A DNA stretch of 6,428 nucleotides from contig JAGWJK010000256.1 in NCBI GenBank assembly GCA_028865845.1, forward strand, positions 1 to 6,428, written 5' to 3'. The DNA is from Rhizobiaceae bacterium (GTDB taxonomy: Bacteria; Pseudomonadota; Alphaproteobacteria; Rhizobiales; Rhizobiaceae). Below are positions 1 to 5,120 of the stretch, in pieces; position 1 is the stretch's first letter, and the number at the start of each line of letters is the position of its first letter. The position numbers and the translations under genes were made by a program. Under the pieces are notes generated by a model. It was not told the DNA's origin. It ran no database searches and saw only the letters and a list, made by a program, of their open reading frames with translations.

Positions 1-186
1 ATCTACCGGCTGTTCGCCACGCTGCTGAAGAACGGCGCGGGCATCATCCTGATTTCGTCCTACCTGCCCGAAGTCTACGAACTTGCGGACCGGCTGCATG
101 TTTTCCGCAGCGGCAAGCTGGTCGCCAGCCATGATTTCCGCGCCGCCTCGCATGAGGAAGTCCTCAGCGAAGCGATTGGCGTATAA
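1..186 (+). CDS. Sugar ABC transporter ATP-binding protein, C-terminal end (partial)
   Basis: This is the last 61 codons of a gene whose start lies upstream of the window; the frame is open from base 1 to TAA at 184-186. The visible residues include ILISSYLPEVYELADRLHVF followed by a SGKLVA segment. This matches the end of the second nucleotide-binding domain of RbsA/XylG/MglA-type ATPases, where the usual form is ISSE-LPEV followed by a DR-hydrophobic strand and a G-K/R turn. Here Tyr replaces the usual Glu after ISS, a minor deviation. The protein would sit on the cytoplasmic face and power sugar import by ATP hydrolysis. The permease gene starts 30 nt downstream, so the two belong to one operon. 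Walker motifs are outside the window, and the substrate cannot be inferred. Confidence 0.88.
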   Translation: MYRLFATLLKNGAGIILISSYLPEVYELADRLHVFRSGKLVASHDFRAASHEEVLSEAIGV

Positions 187-203
187 CGATAAAAGATAGA
201 AAA

Positions 204-210
204 GAGAGGG
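204..210 (+). promoter_or_regulatory. Ribosome binding site of the sugar permease
   Basis: The purine-rich GAGAGGG lies 6 nt before ATG 217 in the short gap after the ATPase stop. It supports 217 as the permease start. Confidence 0.7.
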
Positions 211-216
211 AAAGAA

Positions 217-1188
217 ATGGCCACGAACACCACCGAAGGCCCGGTTGTCGCTCCCCGACGCAAGATGAACATTCTTTTCAGCCTGACGCTGATCCTTCTG
301 CTTCTTGCGCTCTGGGGCCTTCTCGGCATCTCGACCGATAAATTCTGGACGCCGCTCAACATCACCAACCTGGCACGCCAGGGGTCGATGACAGCGATCC
401 TGGCGCTCGGCCAGACGTTCGTCATCATCACCGGCGGCATCGATCTTTCGGTTGGCGCGATCGCCGGCTTCTGCACGGTCATCGTCGCCTGGCTGTTGCA
501 AGCGGGTGTTCCGGTCTGGGGGGCGGTCCTCATCACCTTGCTTTTCGGCGTGTTGATCGGCGCGTTTCACGCTTTCGGCATCGTGCGGATGGGCTTGCCG
601 CCTTTCATCATCACGCTGGCAACGCTGACCTCTCTGCGCGGTGTCGGTCTGCTGATTACCAACGGCTCGTCCATCAACATCGACAATGATACGTTCACCA
701 ACTTCTCGGTCTCCGATTTTCTCGGCATACCGAGCCTGTTCTGGATGGTGATTCTGGTCGCCGTGCCGGGCTATATCTTCCTGCATCTGAGCCGCTGGGG
801 CCGCTATCTCTTTGCGGTCGGTTCGAACGCTGAAGCCGCCCGTCTTTCCGGCGTCAATGTCACGCGGATGATCTATCTGGCCTACATCCTGTCGGCGACC
901 TGCGCGGCCTTCGTCGGCGTTCTGCTCGCCTCCCGTATCGGCATCGGCAATGCGACGCAGGCAGATGGCTGGGAATTGCAGGCAATCGCCTCGTCGGTTA
1001 TCGGCGGCACCAGCCTGTTCGGCGCGGTCGGCTCGGTCTATGGACCGCTGATCGGCGCCTTCATTCTGGCGACGATCAACAACGGTGCCAACCTCTTGAA
1101 TTTCAACTCTTTCTGGCAGCGTGTCATCACCGGCGTGCTCATCATCGTCATTGTCTATTTCGATCAGCTGCGCCGTCGCCGCCTTTGA
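217..1188 (+). CDS. Sugar ABC transporter permease, RbsC/BPD_transp_2 family
   Basis: This 323-residue integral inner-membrane protein has the usual length for RbsC-type permeases. It would form the sugar channel with the ATPase encoded just upstream and a periplasmic binding protein not in this window. The N-terminal tail is followed by a first membrane segment at about residues 19-39. The family hallmark GGIDLSVG is at 73-80, several further hydrophobic segments follow, and the cytoplasmic coupling loop GRYLFAVGSNAEAARLSGV is at about 195-213. The conserved C-terminal block QAIASSVIGGTSLFGAVGS lies at about 255-273, and the protein ends in a basic QLRRRRL tail. The start at 217 follows a good Shine-Dalgarno. 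Family assignment is firm. The sugar (ribose, xylose, other pentose, polyol) is not determinable from the permease alone. Confidence 0.95.
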   Translation: MATNTTEGPVVAPRRKMNILFSLTLILLLLALWGLLGISTDKFWTPLNITNLARQGSMTAILALGQTFVIITGGIDLSVGAIAGFCTVIVAWLLQAGVPVWGAVLITLLFGVLIGAFHAFGIVRMGLPPFIITLATLTSLRGVGLLITNGSSINIDNDTFTNFSVSDFLGIPSLFWMVILVAVPGYIFLHLSRWGRYLFAVGSNAEAARLSGVNVTRMIYLAYILSATCAAFVGVLLASRIGIGNATQADGWELQAIASSVIGGTSLFGAVGSVYGPLIGAFILATINNGANLLNFNSFWQRVITGVLIIVIVYFDQLRRRRL

Positions 1189-1203
1189 ACACGGCCGAAA
1201 TCT

Positions 1204-1240
1204 CCTGCTGGTGGTAGGCGAAACGCATCCCACCAGCGGG
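1204..1240 (+). terminator. Strong hairpin after the ABC transporter operon, possible terminator
   Basis: Arms 1204-1214 and 1230-1240 pair over 11 bp, including one G-T wobble. The 15-nt loop contains a small GCG-AAA-CGC stem of its own. It starts 15 nt after the permease stop, where an operon end is expected. No T-tract follows, so it is either a factor-assisted terminator or an RNA 3'-end stabiliser rather than a classic intrinsic terminator. Confidence 0.4.
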
Positions 1241-1261
1241 GCTGCCAAATCTGGGGGCAAT

Positions 1262-1534
1262 ATGGCTTCCGTTGAAAAGACGACTGTCGAGCCGGCGGCT
1301 TACATAGCGGGCTCCTCCATATACAAGGCCGTCGATGCTTGCGATTGCGCTTCGACGAGCGAGGCCGTTCGCGATGGGAACGAGTGTCGCAATTCGCTCG
1401 ATCATGCCGTCGAGGGACTGCGTGATCTGGTAGATGATGGCCTCGCCAGCGGCCCAAGTCCATTTCAGTCCATGGATGAAGTGAAGGCCGAAGCGCGGCG
1501 CCGTCTGGAAGCGAGCGGCGAAGAAATTCGCTAG
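1262..1534 (+). CDS. parD: ParD-like antitoxin, orphan and probably degenerating
   Basis: This 90-codon frame reads MASVEKTTVE, then KAVDACDCASTSEAVRDG, then HAVEGLRDLVDDGLASGP, and ends MDEVKAEARRRLEASGEEIR. The layout matches ParD antitoxins: an N-terminal ribbon-helix-helix DNA-binding part, an S/T-S-E-hydrophobic-V-R-D helix, and a C-terminal toxin-binding tail with the E/DG-x-SGP motif. In the family such proteins neutralise ParE and repress their own operon. Several core positions look damaged. Cys stands where Gly, Tyr and Trp are usual (CDCASTSE; NECRNS), and the helix after VRD appears one residue short. This judgement is from memory of the family, without an alignment. ATG 1262 was chosen because family similarity begins there and a GGGGG run lies 4 nt upstream; the frame stays open further upstream into the permease gene without ParD-like sequence. 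The partner toxin just downstream is broken, so the gene is probably orphaned. Confidence 0.6.
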   Translation: MASVEKTTVEPAAYIAGSSIYKAVDACDCASTSEAVRDGNECRNSLDHAVEGLRDLVDDGLASGPSPFQSMDEVKAEARRRLEASGEEIR

Positions 1535-1536
1535 TC

Positions 1537-1660
1537 ATGCGGGGGATTACGGCTCTATTTCCATAGGCTGGAAATTGCCACGGATAATCCAGCGGCAGCG
1601 GACAGAATTTTCCTGCTCGCGCTCGGTCATTTGTCGCCCTGCATTTCTTTTAAAAAATAA
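1537..1660 (+). pseudogene. parE: ParE toxin remnant (frameshifted, internally deleted, truncated)
   Basis: An ATG lies 2 nt after the parD-like stop, where parE normally begins, and opens with MRG but reaches a stop within ten codons. Removing one G from the GGGGG run at 1541-1545 restores MRGLRLYFHRLEIATDNPAA, which continues ADRIF. The first residues fit a ParE start (typically M-R-x-L/Y-R-L-S-P). The segment LEIATDNPAAADRI fits the ParE helix that usually reads as W/Y-x-x-I-A-x-D-N-P-x-A-A-D-R. Roughly nine residues that normally join these parts are missing, and so is the entire C-terminal beta-sheet half. The shifted frame simply runs out at TAA 1658-1660; the true limit of toxin-derived DNA may be near 1610. 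Not functional as a toxin. Confidence 0.6.
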
Positions 1661-1672
1661 TTCAGCTGCTCC

Positions 1673-1700
1673 GGAATAAACCTATCCGACGTGTGTCTAC
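1673..1700 (+). promoter_or_regulatory. Candidate ECF-sigma promoter of the DUF305-propeller-sigma cassette
   Basis: GGAATAA at 1673-1679 and GTCTAC at 1695-1700 are separated by 15 nt. This resembles the sigma-E-type ECF layout (GGAACTT, about 15-16 nt, GTCTAA). Transcription would start near 1707, giving a leader of about 35 nt before ATG 1741. An ECF sigma factor gene lies downstream in the same cassette, so autoregulation is plausible. The match is by eye and its specificity for this sigma factor is unproven. Confidence 0.4.
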
Positions 1701-1728
1701 CTCCATGAAGCCGCTCGGCGATCCCTTC

Positions 1729-1734
1729 AGGAGG
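1729..1734 (+). promoter_or_regulatory. Strong Shine-Dalgarno that fixes the DUF305 start
   Basis: AGGAGG sits 6 nt before ATG 1741. It rules in 1741 over the in-frame ATG at 1693, which would place the Shine-Dalgarno inside the gene and add a charged extension ahead of the signal peptide. Confidence 0.8.
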
Positions 1735-1740
1735 CATGAT

Positions 1741-2256
1741 ATGAGCAAATCCCGACCCATCCGGCACATGGCTGTCATCGCGGCCCTTGCCGCTGCCGCA
1801 TTTTCGTCCGCGGCATTGGCGATTGCGCAGGACGCAACGCCGTCACAGGCACCGGTATCGCCCGCCATCCAGGCCGAGGCGCCCTATCTCAGCGAAAACG
1901 ACGCTGCGATGACGAAAATGATGAATGACATGGCGGTCAAGCCGACCGGCGATGTCGATCGCGATTTCGTCGAGATGATGATCCCGCACCACCAAGGCGC
2001 GATCGAAATGGCGCAGGCCTATCTGCGCTATGGCTCCAACGAGCAATTGAAGCGCATCGCGCAGGAAATCATCGTCGATCAGCAGCAGGAAATTGCGGCA
2101 ATGCGGCTGGCGCTCGGCGATCCCCTGCCTGCTTCGACCGCGGCCCCGACGCAAGTCGACACGACTTCCGTTTCCAACTCCAGCAACCAGAATCCGTCAT
2201 CCTCTTCCTCGGCCATGTCGGGGATGTCGATGATGAAAATGAAAATGGGCAATTGA
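1741..2256 (+). CDS. Secreted DUF305 protein with Met-rich C-terminal tail
   Basis: This 171-residue protein begins with an export signal: basic residues at 3-9, a hydrophobic Ala-rich core at 11-27, and signal-peptidase sites of the ALA or AIA type at about residues 27-29. It is therefore likely periplasmic. The DUF305 hallmark EMMIPHHQGAIEMAQ is at 78-92, preceded by DVDRDF, and the helix QEIIVDQQQEIAAMR follows at about 108-122. The paired His, Glu and Met residues are typical of this family, which is often found with copper-handling genes. After the domain come a Thr/Ser/Asn linker with a run of five Ser (153-157) and a tail with six Met among residues 159-169 (MSGMSMMKMKM), a pattern that can bind Cu(I). 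The metal role is inferred. It is the first gene of the cassette; the propeller gene follows after 13 nt, so they are surely co-transcribed. Confidence 0.92.
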   Translation: MSKSRPIRHMAVIAALAAAAFSSAALAIAQDATPSQAPVSPAIQAEAPYLSENDAAMTKMMNDMAVKPTGDVDRDFVEMMIPHHQGAIEMAQAYLRYGSNEQLKRIAQEIIVDQQQEIAAMRLALGDPLPASTAAPTQVDTTSVSNSSNQNPSSSSSAMSGMSMMKMKMGN

Positions 2257-2269
2257 AAAGGACCCCGTC

Positions 2270-3730
2270 ATGAAGCGTACCCTTCTCACTCTCGGTCTCC
2301 TGGCCGGCACCATGCTGGCGCCTGTCGCAAGCTTTGCGGGCCAGGCGCCGGGAGCGGCCTCCGATCCCGATATCGCCATCAGTCACAAGGACCGGGTCTA
2401 CGCCGCCGAACAATTTTCCAACACGGTGTCGGTCACCGACCCGGTCGACAACAAGCTGCTTGGCGTCATCAAGCTTGGCGATCCGCAGCCGGGCAATCTC
2501 AGCCCGCTCTATCGCGGCCAGGTTCTCGTCCATGGAATGGGGTTCTCGCCAGACCATAAAACGCTTGCCGTCGTTTCGATCGGCTCCAATTCGGTGACCT
2601 TCATCGATACGGCGACGAACGCCGTAAAGCATACCACCTATGTCGGCCGTTCCCCGCACGAAGCCTTCTTTACGCCTGATGGCAACGAGGTCTGGGTGAC
2701 GGTCCGCGGCGAGGACTATATCTCCGTCATCGATGCCCATACCTTCGAGGAGAAGCAGCAGATCAAGGTTCCCGCCGGTCCGGGCATGCAGATTTTCTCG
2801 CCTGACGGCAAGTACGGCTATATCTGCTCGTCCTTCAATCCGGAGACGGTGGTTGTTTCGGTTGCCGATCACCAGATCGTCGGCCATGTGAAGCAGGATA
2901 GCCCCTTCTGCCCGAACATTGCCGCGACGCCTGACGGCAAGCAGGTCTGGTTTACGCTGAAGGATACCGGCAAGACGCAGGTCTTCAACGCTCAGGCACC
3001 GTTCGACGTCATCAAGACGATCGATACCGGCCCGATCACCAATCACGTCAACATCGTTCACAATGCCAACGGTACATTTGCCTATGTGACGGTCGGTGGC
3101 CTCAACGAGATCAAGGTGTTCCGCACCGACAATTTCGAACAGGTCGCCACCATTCCGGTCGGCAATCTGCCGCATGGCGTCTGGCCTTCGGGCGACGGTA
3201 CGCGGGTCTATGTCGGTCTTGAAAATGCCGACGCTTTCGCCGCCATCGACACGCTGACGAACAAGGTTATCGCCACCATCCCGATCGGTCAGGCGCCGCA
3301 GGCGGTGGCTTACGTCCCGAACGCCGTTCCGGATGGCGACGGCACGCAGAACCTGCAGCCGCTCGGCGTTGCCGGCCAGGCCGCGCATCTGCAGATGATT
3401 GCCAAGGGCAAGAGCGAAAACGACAAGGTGCCCACCAGCGTAACGCTCTTTGACCAGGGCCTCTCGCAGGTTCTGCAGGCCTCCGCCACCGGCCTTGAAC
3501 CGAAGAAGCCGTATGTTCTGGCGCTCGCCACCCATGCCGACGGCAGCGGCATGCTGGAGCCGCTATCCTCCTTCATGACGAACCCTGCAGGTTCGGCGAT
3601 CGTCAATGCCGTTGGACCGATCCGTCAGATCGTGCAGAGCGATGCCAAGGCGGAACGGCGCTATCTGGTAATTGCGGTCGCCGGCGCCGACGGGCAGCCG
3701 GGCGAGATCGTGCAGATCCAGAAGCATTGA
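2270..3730 (+). CDS. Secreted seven-bladed YVTN/YncE-type beta-propeller protein
   Basis: This 486-residue protein has a clear signal peptide (MKRTLLTLGLLAG, cleavage after ASFA at residue 23) and no later membrane segment, so it is probably periplasmic or secreted. About seven repeats of 40-45 residues span 42-350. They are marked by recurring P-D/N-G turns (FSPD, TPDG, FSPDG, TPDG, NANG, SGDG) followed by V-x-V strands and I-D-x-x-T-N/F-K turns, the pattern of YVTN/YncE propellers. His residues recur in the loops before blades (HGMGFS 88-93, SPHEAF 128-133, NHVNIVH 258-264, LPHGVW 300-305). Two Cys (186, 214) lie in adjacent blades. Residues 385-486 form a separate, probably beta-rich C-terminal domain that I do not recognise. 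AAGGA lies 7 nt before the ATG. Propellers are usually binding scaffolds; ligand and enzymatic role, if any, are unknown. Cassette position suggests a link with the DUF305 protein. Confidence 0.9.
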   Translation: MKRTLLTLGLLAGTMLAPVASFAGQAPGAASDPDIAISHKDRVYAAEQFSNTVSVTDPVDNKLLGVIKLGDPQPGNLSPLYRGQVLVHGMGFSPDHKTLAVVSIGSNSVTFIDTATNAVKHTTYVGRSPHEAFFTPDGNEVWVTVRGEDYISVIDAHTFEEKQQIKVPAGPGMQIFSPDGKYGYICSSFNPETVVVSVADHQIVGHVKQDSPFCPNIAATPDGKQVWFTLKDTGKTQVFNAQAPFDVIKTIDTGPITNHVNIVHNANGTFAYVTVGGLNEIKVFRTDNFEQVATIPVGNLPHGVWPSGDGTRVYVGLENADAFAAIDTLTNKVIATIPIGQAPQAVAYVPNAVPDGDGTQNLQPLGVAGQAAHLQMIAKGKSENDKVPTSVTLFDQGLSQVLQASATGLEPKKPYVLALATHADGSGMLEPLSSFMTNPAGSAIVNAVGPIRQIVQSDAKAERRYLVIAVAGADGQPGEIVQIQKH

Positions 3731-3734
3731 CGGC

Positions 3735-3775
3735 AAGCCGCCCGCCATTCCTTATGTTAGGGTGGCGGGCGGCTT
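3735..3775 (+). terminator. 13-bp perfect hairpin between propeller and sigma genes
   Basis: AAGCCGCCCGCCA (3735-3747) is exactly inverted at 3763-3775, with a 15-nt loop whose edges can extend the stem by G-T and G-C pairs. It begins 4 nt after the propeller stop codon. No T-tract follows. Only 32 nt separate it from the sigma start, so a complete sigma promoter would have to overlap it. It may be a partial terminator or an RNA-stability element lowering sigma expression relative to the two upstream genes. Confidence 0.5.
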
Positions 3776-3807
3776 CCAAATGCGAAGTAAGCAGAAGGTC
3801 CCGAGGC

Positions 3808-4338
3808 ATGAGTGATATTCTCCGTCTTGTCGAGCCGATGATCCCGGCGCTCCGCCGGTACGCGCGGGCGCTTCTGCGCGACGTGACGGCTGCCGACGAT
3901 CTCGTGCAGGATTGCCTCGAGCGTGTGATCAGCCGCTGGCATCAGCGGCGGCGGGACGGCGATGCCCGCACCTGGGTTTTCGCCATCCTGCATAATCTTG
4001 CCGTCAATCGCCTGCGGCAGACGGCCCGACGGGGCGCGCATGTTTCGCTCGACGACGCCGACGAAATGGTTTTTGCCCGTGCACCGACACAGGAAGATGC
4101 GCTGATGCGGCGCGATATCGTCGCGGCGTTGGCGCGGTTGCCGGAAGAGCAGCGCAGCGTTCTTCTCCTGGTGTCGGTCGAGGATTTGTCCTATGCCCAG
4201 GCAGCCGAAGTGCTTGGCATTCCCATCGGCACCGTCATGTCGCGGTTGGCGCGTGCTCGCGAGCGGCTACGGCAACTGCTGGAAGGCGAAGACGCAACCG
4301 CTGCTCGGCCGGGTGCGCATCTGCGGAGAATAAAATGA
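3808..4338 (+). CDS. ECF-type RNA polymerase sigma factor
   Basis: This 176-residue protein has the normal size for an ECF sigma factor, with only regions 2 and 4. Region 2 covers about residues 9-75. It includes ADDLVQDCLERV (29-40, core RNA polymerase binding) and ARTWVFAILHNLAVNRLR (53-70, -10 recognition). A short acidic linker follows. Region 4 covers about 100-157 with LPEEQRSVLLLVSVEDLSYA and the helix-turn-helix AAEVLGIPIGTVMSRLARAR (-35 recognition). The start at ATG 3808 is preferred because family similarity begins there and AGAAGG lies 9 nt upstream. An in-frame ATG at 3727 would run translation through the hairpin and add a non-conserved leader. The gene overlaps the anti-sigma gene by ATGA, the classic coupling of a sigma factor with its inhibitor. 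Targets probably include this cassette. The specific ECF group is not assignable by eye. Confidence 0.93.
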   Translation: MSDILRLVEPMIPALRRYARALLRDVTAADDLVQDCLERVISRWHQRRRDGDARTWVFAILHNLAVNRLRQTARRGAHVSLDDADEMVFARAPTQEDALMRRDIVAALARLPEEQRSVLLLVSVEDLSYAQAAEVLGIPIGTVMSRLARARERLRQLLEGEDATAARPGAHLRRIK

Positions 4339-5114
4339 CCATGCAGCCGATCACCGAAGACGATCTGCACGCCTATGTCGACGACGCGCTGGACGCGACG
4401 CGACGCGAAGAAGTCGCGGCCTATCTAAACAACCATGCCGATGTCGCCGCGCGCGTCGAAAACTATCATTCGCAGAAGCTGAAGCTGCGCGATGCGCTCG
4501 ATCCCGTTGCCGAGGAGCCCATCCCGACGGCGCTCAATCTCGCGCACATGATCGAGGCCCGCAGCCGTCCGCGTGTGACACCCCCCTGGTGGAGGGCCGC
4601 TGCGGCGGCAGTTCTCTTCGTTCTCGGCGGTGGCGGCGGTTGGTGGCTGCACGGGGTTTCCACCCTTGCAAGTGAAGGCGTCGTCGCGCTGGCGCGCGAG
4701 GCGGCGGACAATTACGGCGTCTATGCCTCGGACACGATTCGCCCGGTCGAACTGCGCGCCGACGATAGCGCGCAATTGGTTTCCTGGGCATCGCAGCGGC
4801 TGCAGCATCCGGTGGCATTGCCCGATCTTTCCGCCTCCGGTTATCGACTGATGGGGGGCCGGATGACGGCAACGGCGCATGGTCCGGGCCTTGTGCTTAT
4901 GTACGACAATGATCGCGGCACCCGGCTCGTCCTGTTGACGCGGCCGATGGTGGTCGATCAGAACAAGCCCATGGCCGAGCATACCGAGGATGAAACGACC
5001 GGATTTACCTGGGCGACCAACGGCATGGGCTATAGCCTTGTCGGCCCTTCCACCGCGAACGATCTGCATCCTCTGGCTGACGATATCAGGCACCAGACCG
5101 AGACAAAGGTCTGA
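4335..5114 (+). CDS. Membrane-anchored anti-sigma factor, zinc-less type
   Basis: This 259-residue protein starts within the sigma stop codon (ATGA overlap), with GGAG 6 nt upstream. The N-terminal cytoplasmic part (1-85) has the anti-sigma fold signature ITEDDLHAYVDDALD...REEVAAYLNNHADVAARV. It lacks the HxxxCxxC zinc motif: one His is present at 34, but Asp/Val/Ala fill the Cys positions, as in several alphaproteobacterial relatives. One membrane helix spans about 86-108 (starting WRAAAAAVLFVLGGGGGWWL), with five consecutive Gly in its second half. The periplasmic part (109-259) contains LPDLSASGYRLMGGRM and GLVLMYDNDRGTRLVLLTRP, a conserved sensory-domain pattern in this family. It should sequester the sigma factor at the membrane and release it on a periplasmic signal, either by proteolysis or by conformational change. 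The signal is unknown; proximity of the two exported proteins suggests an envelope cue. Confidence 0.9.
   Translation: MTMQPITEDDLHAYVDDALDATRREEVAAYLNNHADVAARVENYHSQKLKLRDALDPVAEEPIPTALNLAHMIEARSRPRVTPPWWRAAAAAVLFVLGGGGGWWLHGVSTLASEGVVALAREAADNYGVYASDTIRPVELRADDSAQLVSWASQRLQHPVALPDLSASGYRLMGGRMTATAHGPGLVLMYDNDRGTRLVLLTRPMVVDQNKPMAEHTEDETTGFTWATNGMGYSLVGPSTANDLHPLADDIRHQTETKV
5094..5113. terminator. Small hairpin at the convergent junction
   Basis: CAGACC (5094-5099) and GGTCTG (5108-5113) form a 6-bp stem with an 8-nt loop, followed by ATTT on the + strand. It overlaps the anti-sigma 3' end, and only 6 nt separate the two convergent genes. The stem is short, so termination is uncertain. A second GGTCTGG at 5134-5140 could pair with the same left arm. 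Confidence 0.25.
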
Positions 5115-5120
5115 TTTCCG

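Noticed and set aside
1121..1261. Upstream ATG (1121) extending the ParD-like frame into the permease gene
   Set aside because: The added residues are a Ser-rich shadow of the permease 3' end and show no ParD similarity.
1148..1538. Minus-strand frames across the gap after the permease
   Set aside because: They overlap each other and the ParD-like frame, are Arg-rich, and show no motif. The plus-strand reading explains the region better.
1693..1740. Upstream ATG (1693) as the DUF305 start
   Set aside because: It lies within the candidate promoter, puts the AGGAGG site inside the gene and extends the signal peptide with 16 charged and polar residues.
1189..1740. Insertion sequence, tRNA, attachment site or CRISPR in the gap between the transporter and the DUF305 cassette
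   Set aside because: I saw no terminal inverted repeats with target duplications, no transposase frame, no tRNA-like cloverleaf and no spaced direct repeats. The ParDE relic and the promoter account for most of the gap.
2069..3535. A 488-codon open frame on the minus strand opposite the propeller gene
   Set aside because: It is antisense to a gene with a signal peptide, a ribosome binding site and clear repeats. Its translation is rich in Arg/Gly/Asp with no domain pattern, as expected for a shadow frame in GC-rich DNA.
3727..3807. Upstream ATG (3727) as the sigma factor start
   Set aside because: It would overlap the propeller stop, read through the 13-bp hairpin and add 27 non-conserved residues. 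ATG 3808 begins where sigma region 2 similarity begins.
4425..5093. A 222-codon minus-strand frame opposite the anti-sigma gene
   Set aside because: It has no family resemblance and is fully covered by the anti-sigma gene, which has a ribosome binding site and ATGA coupling.
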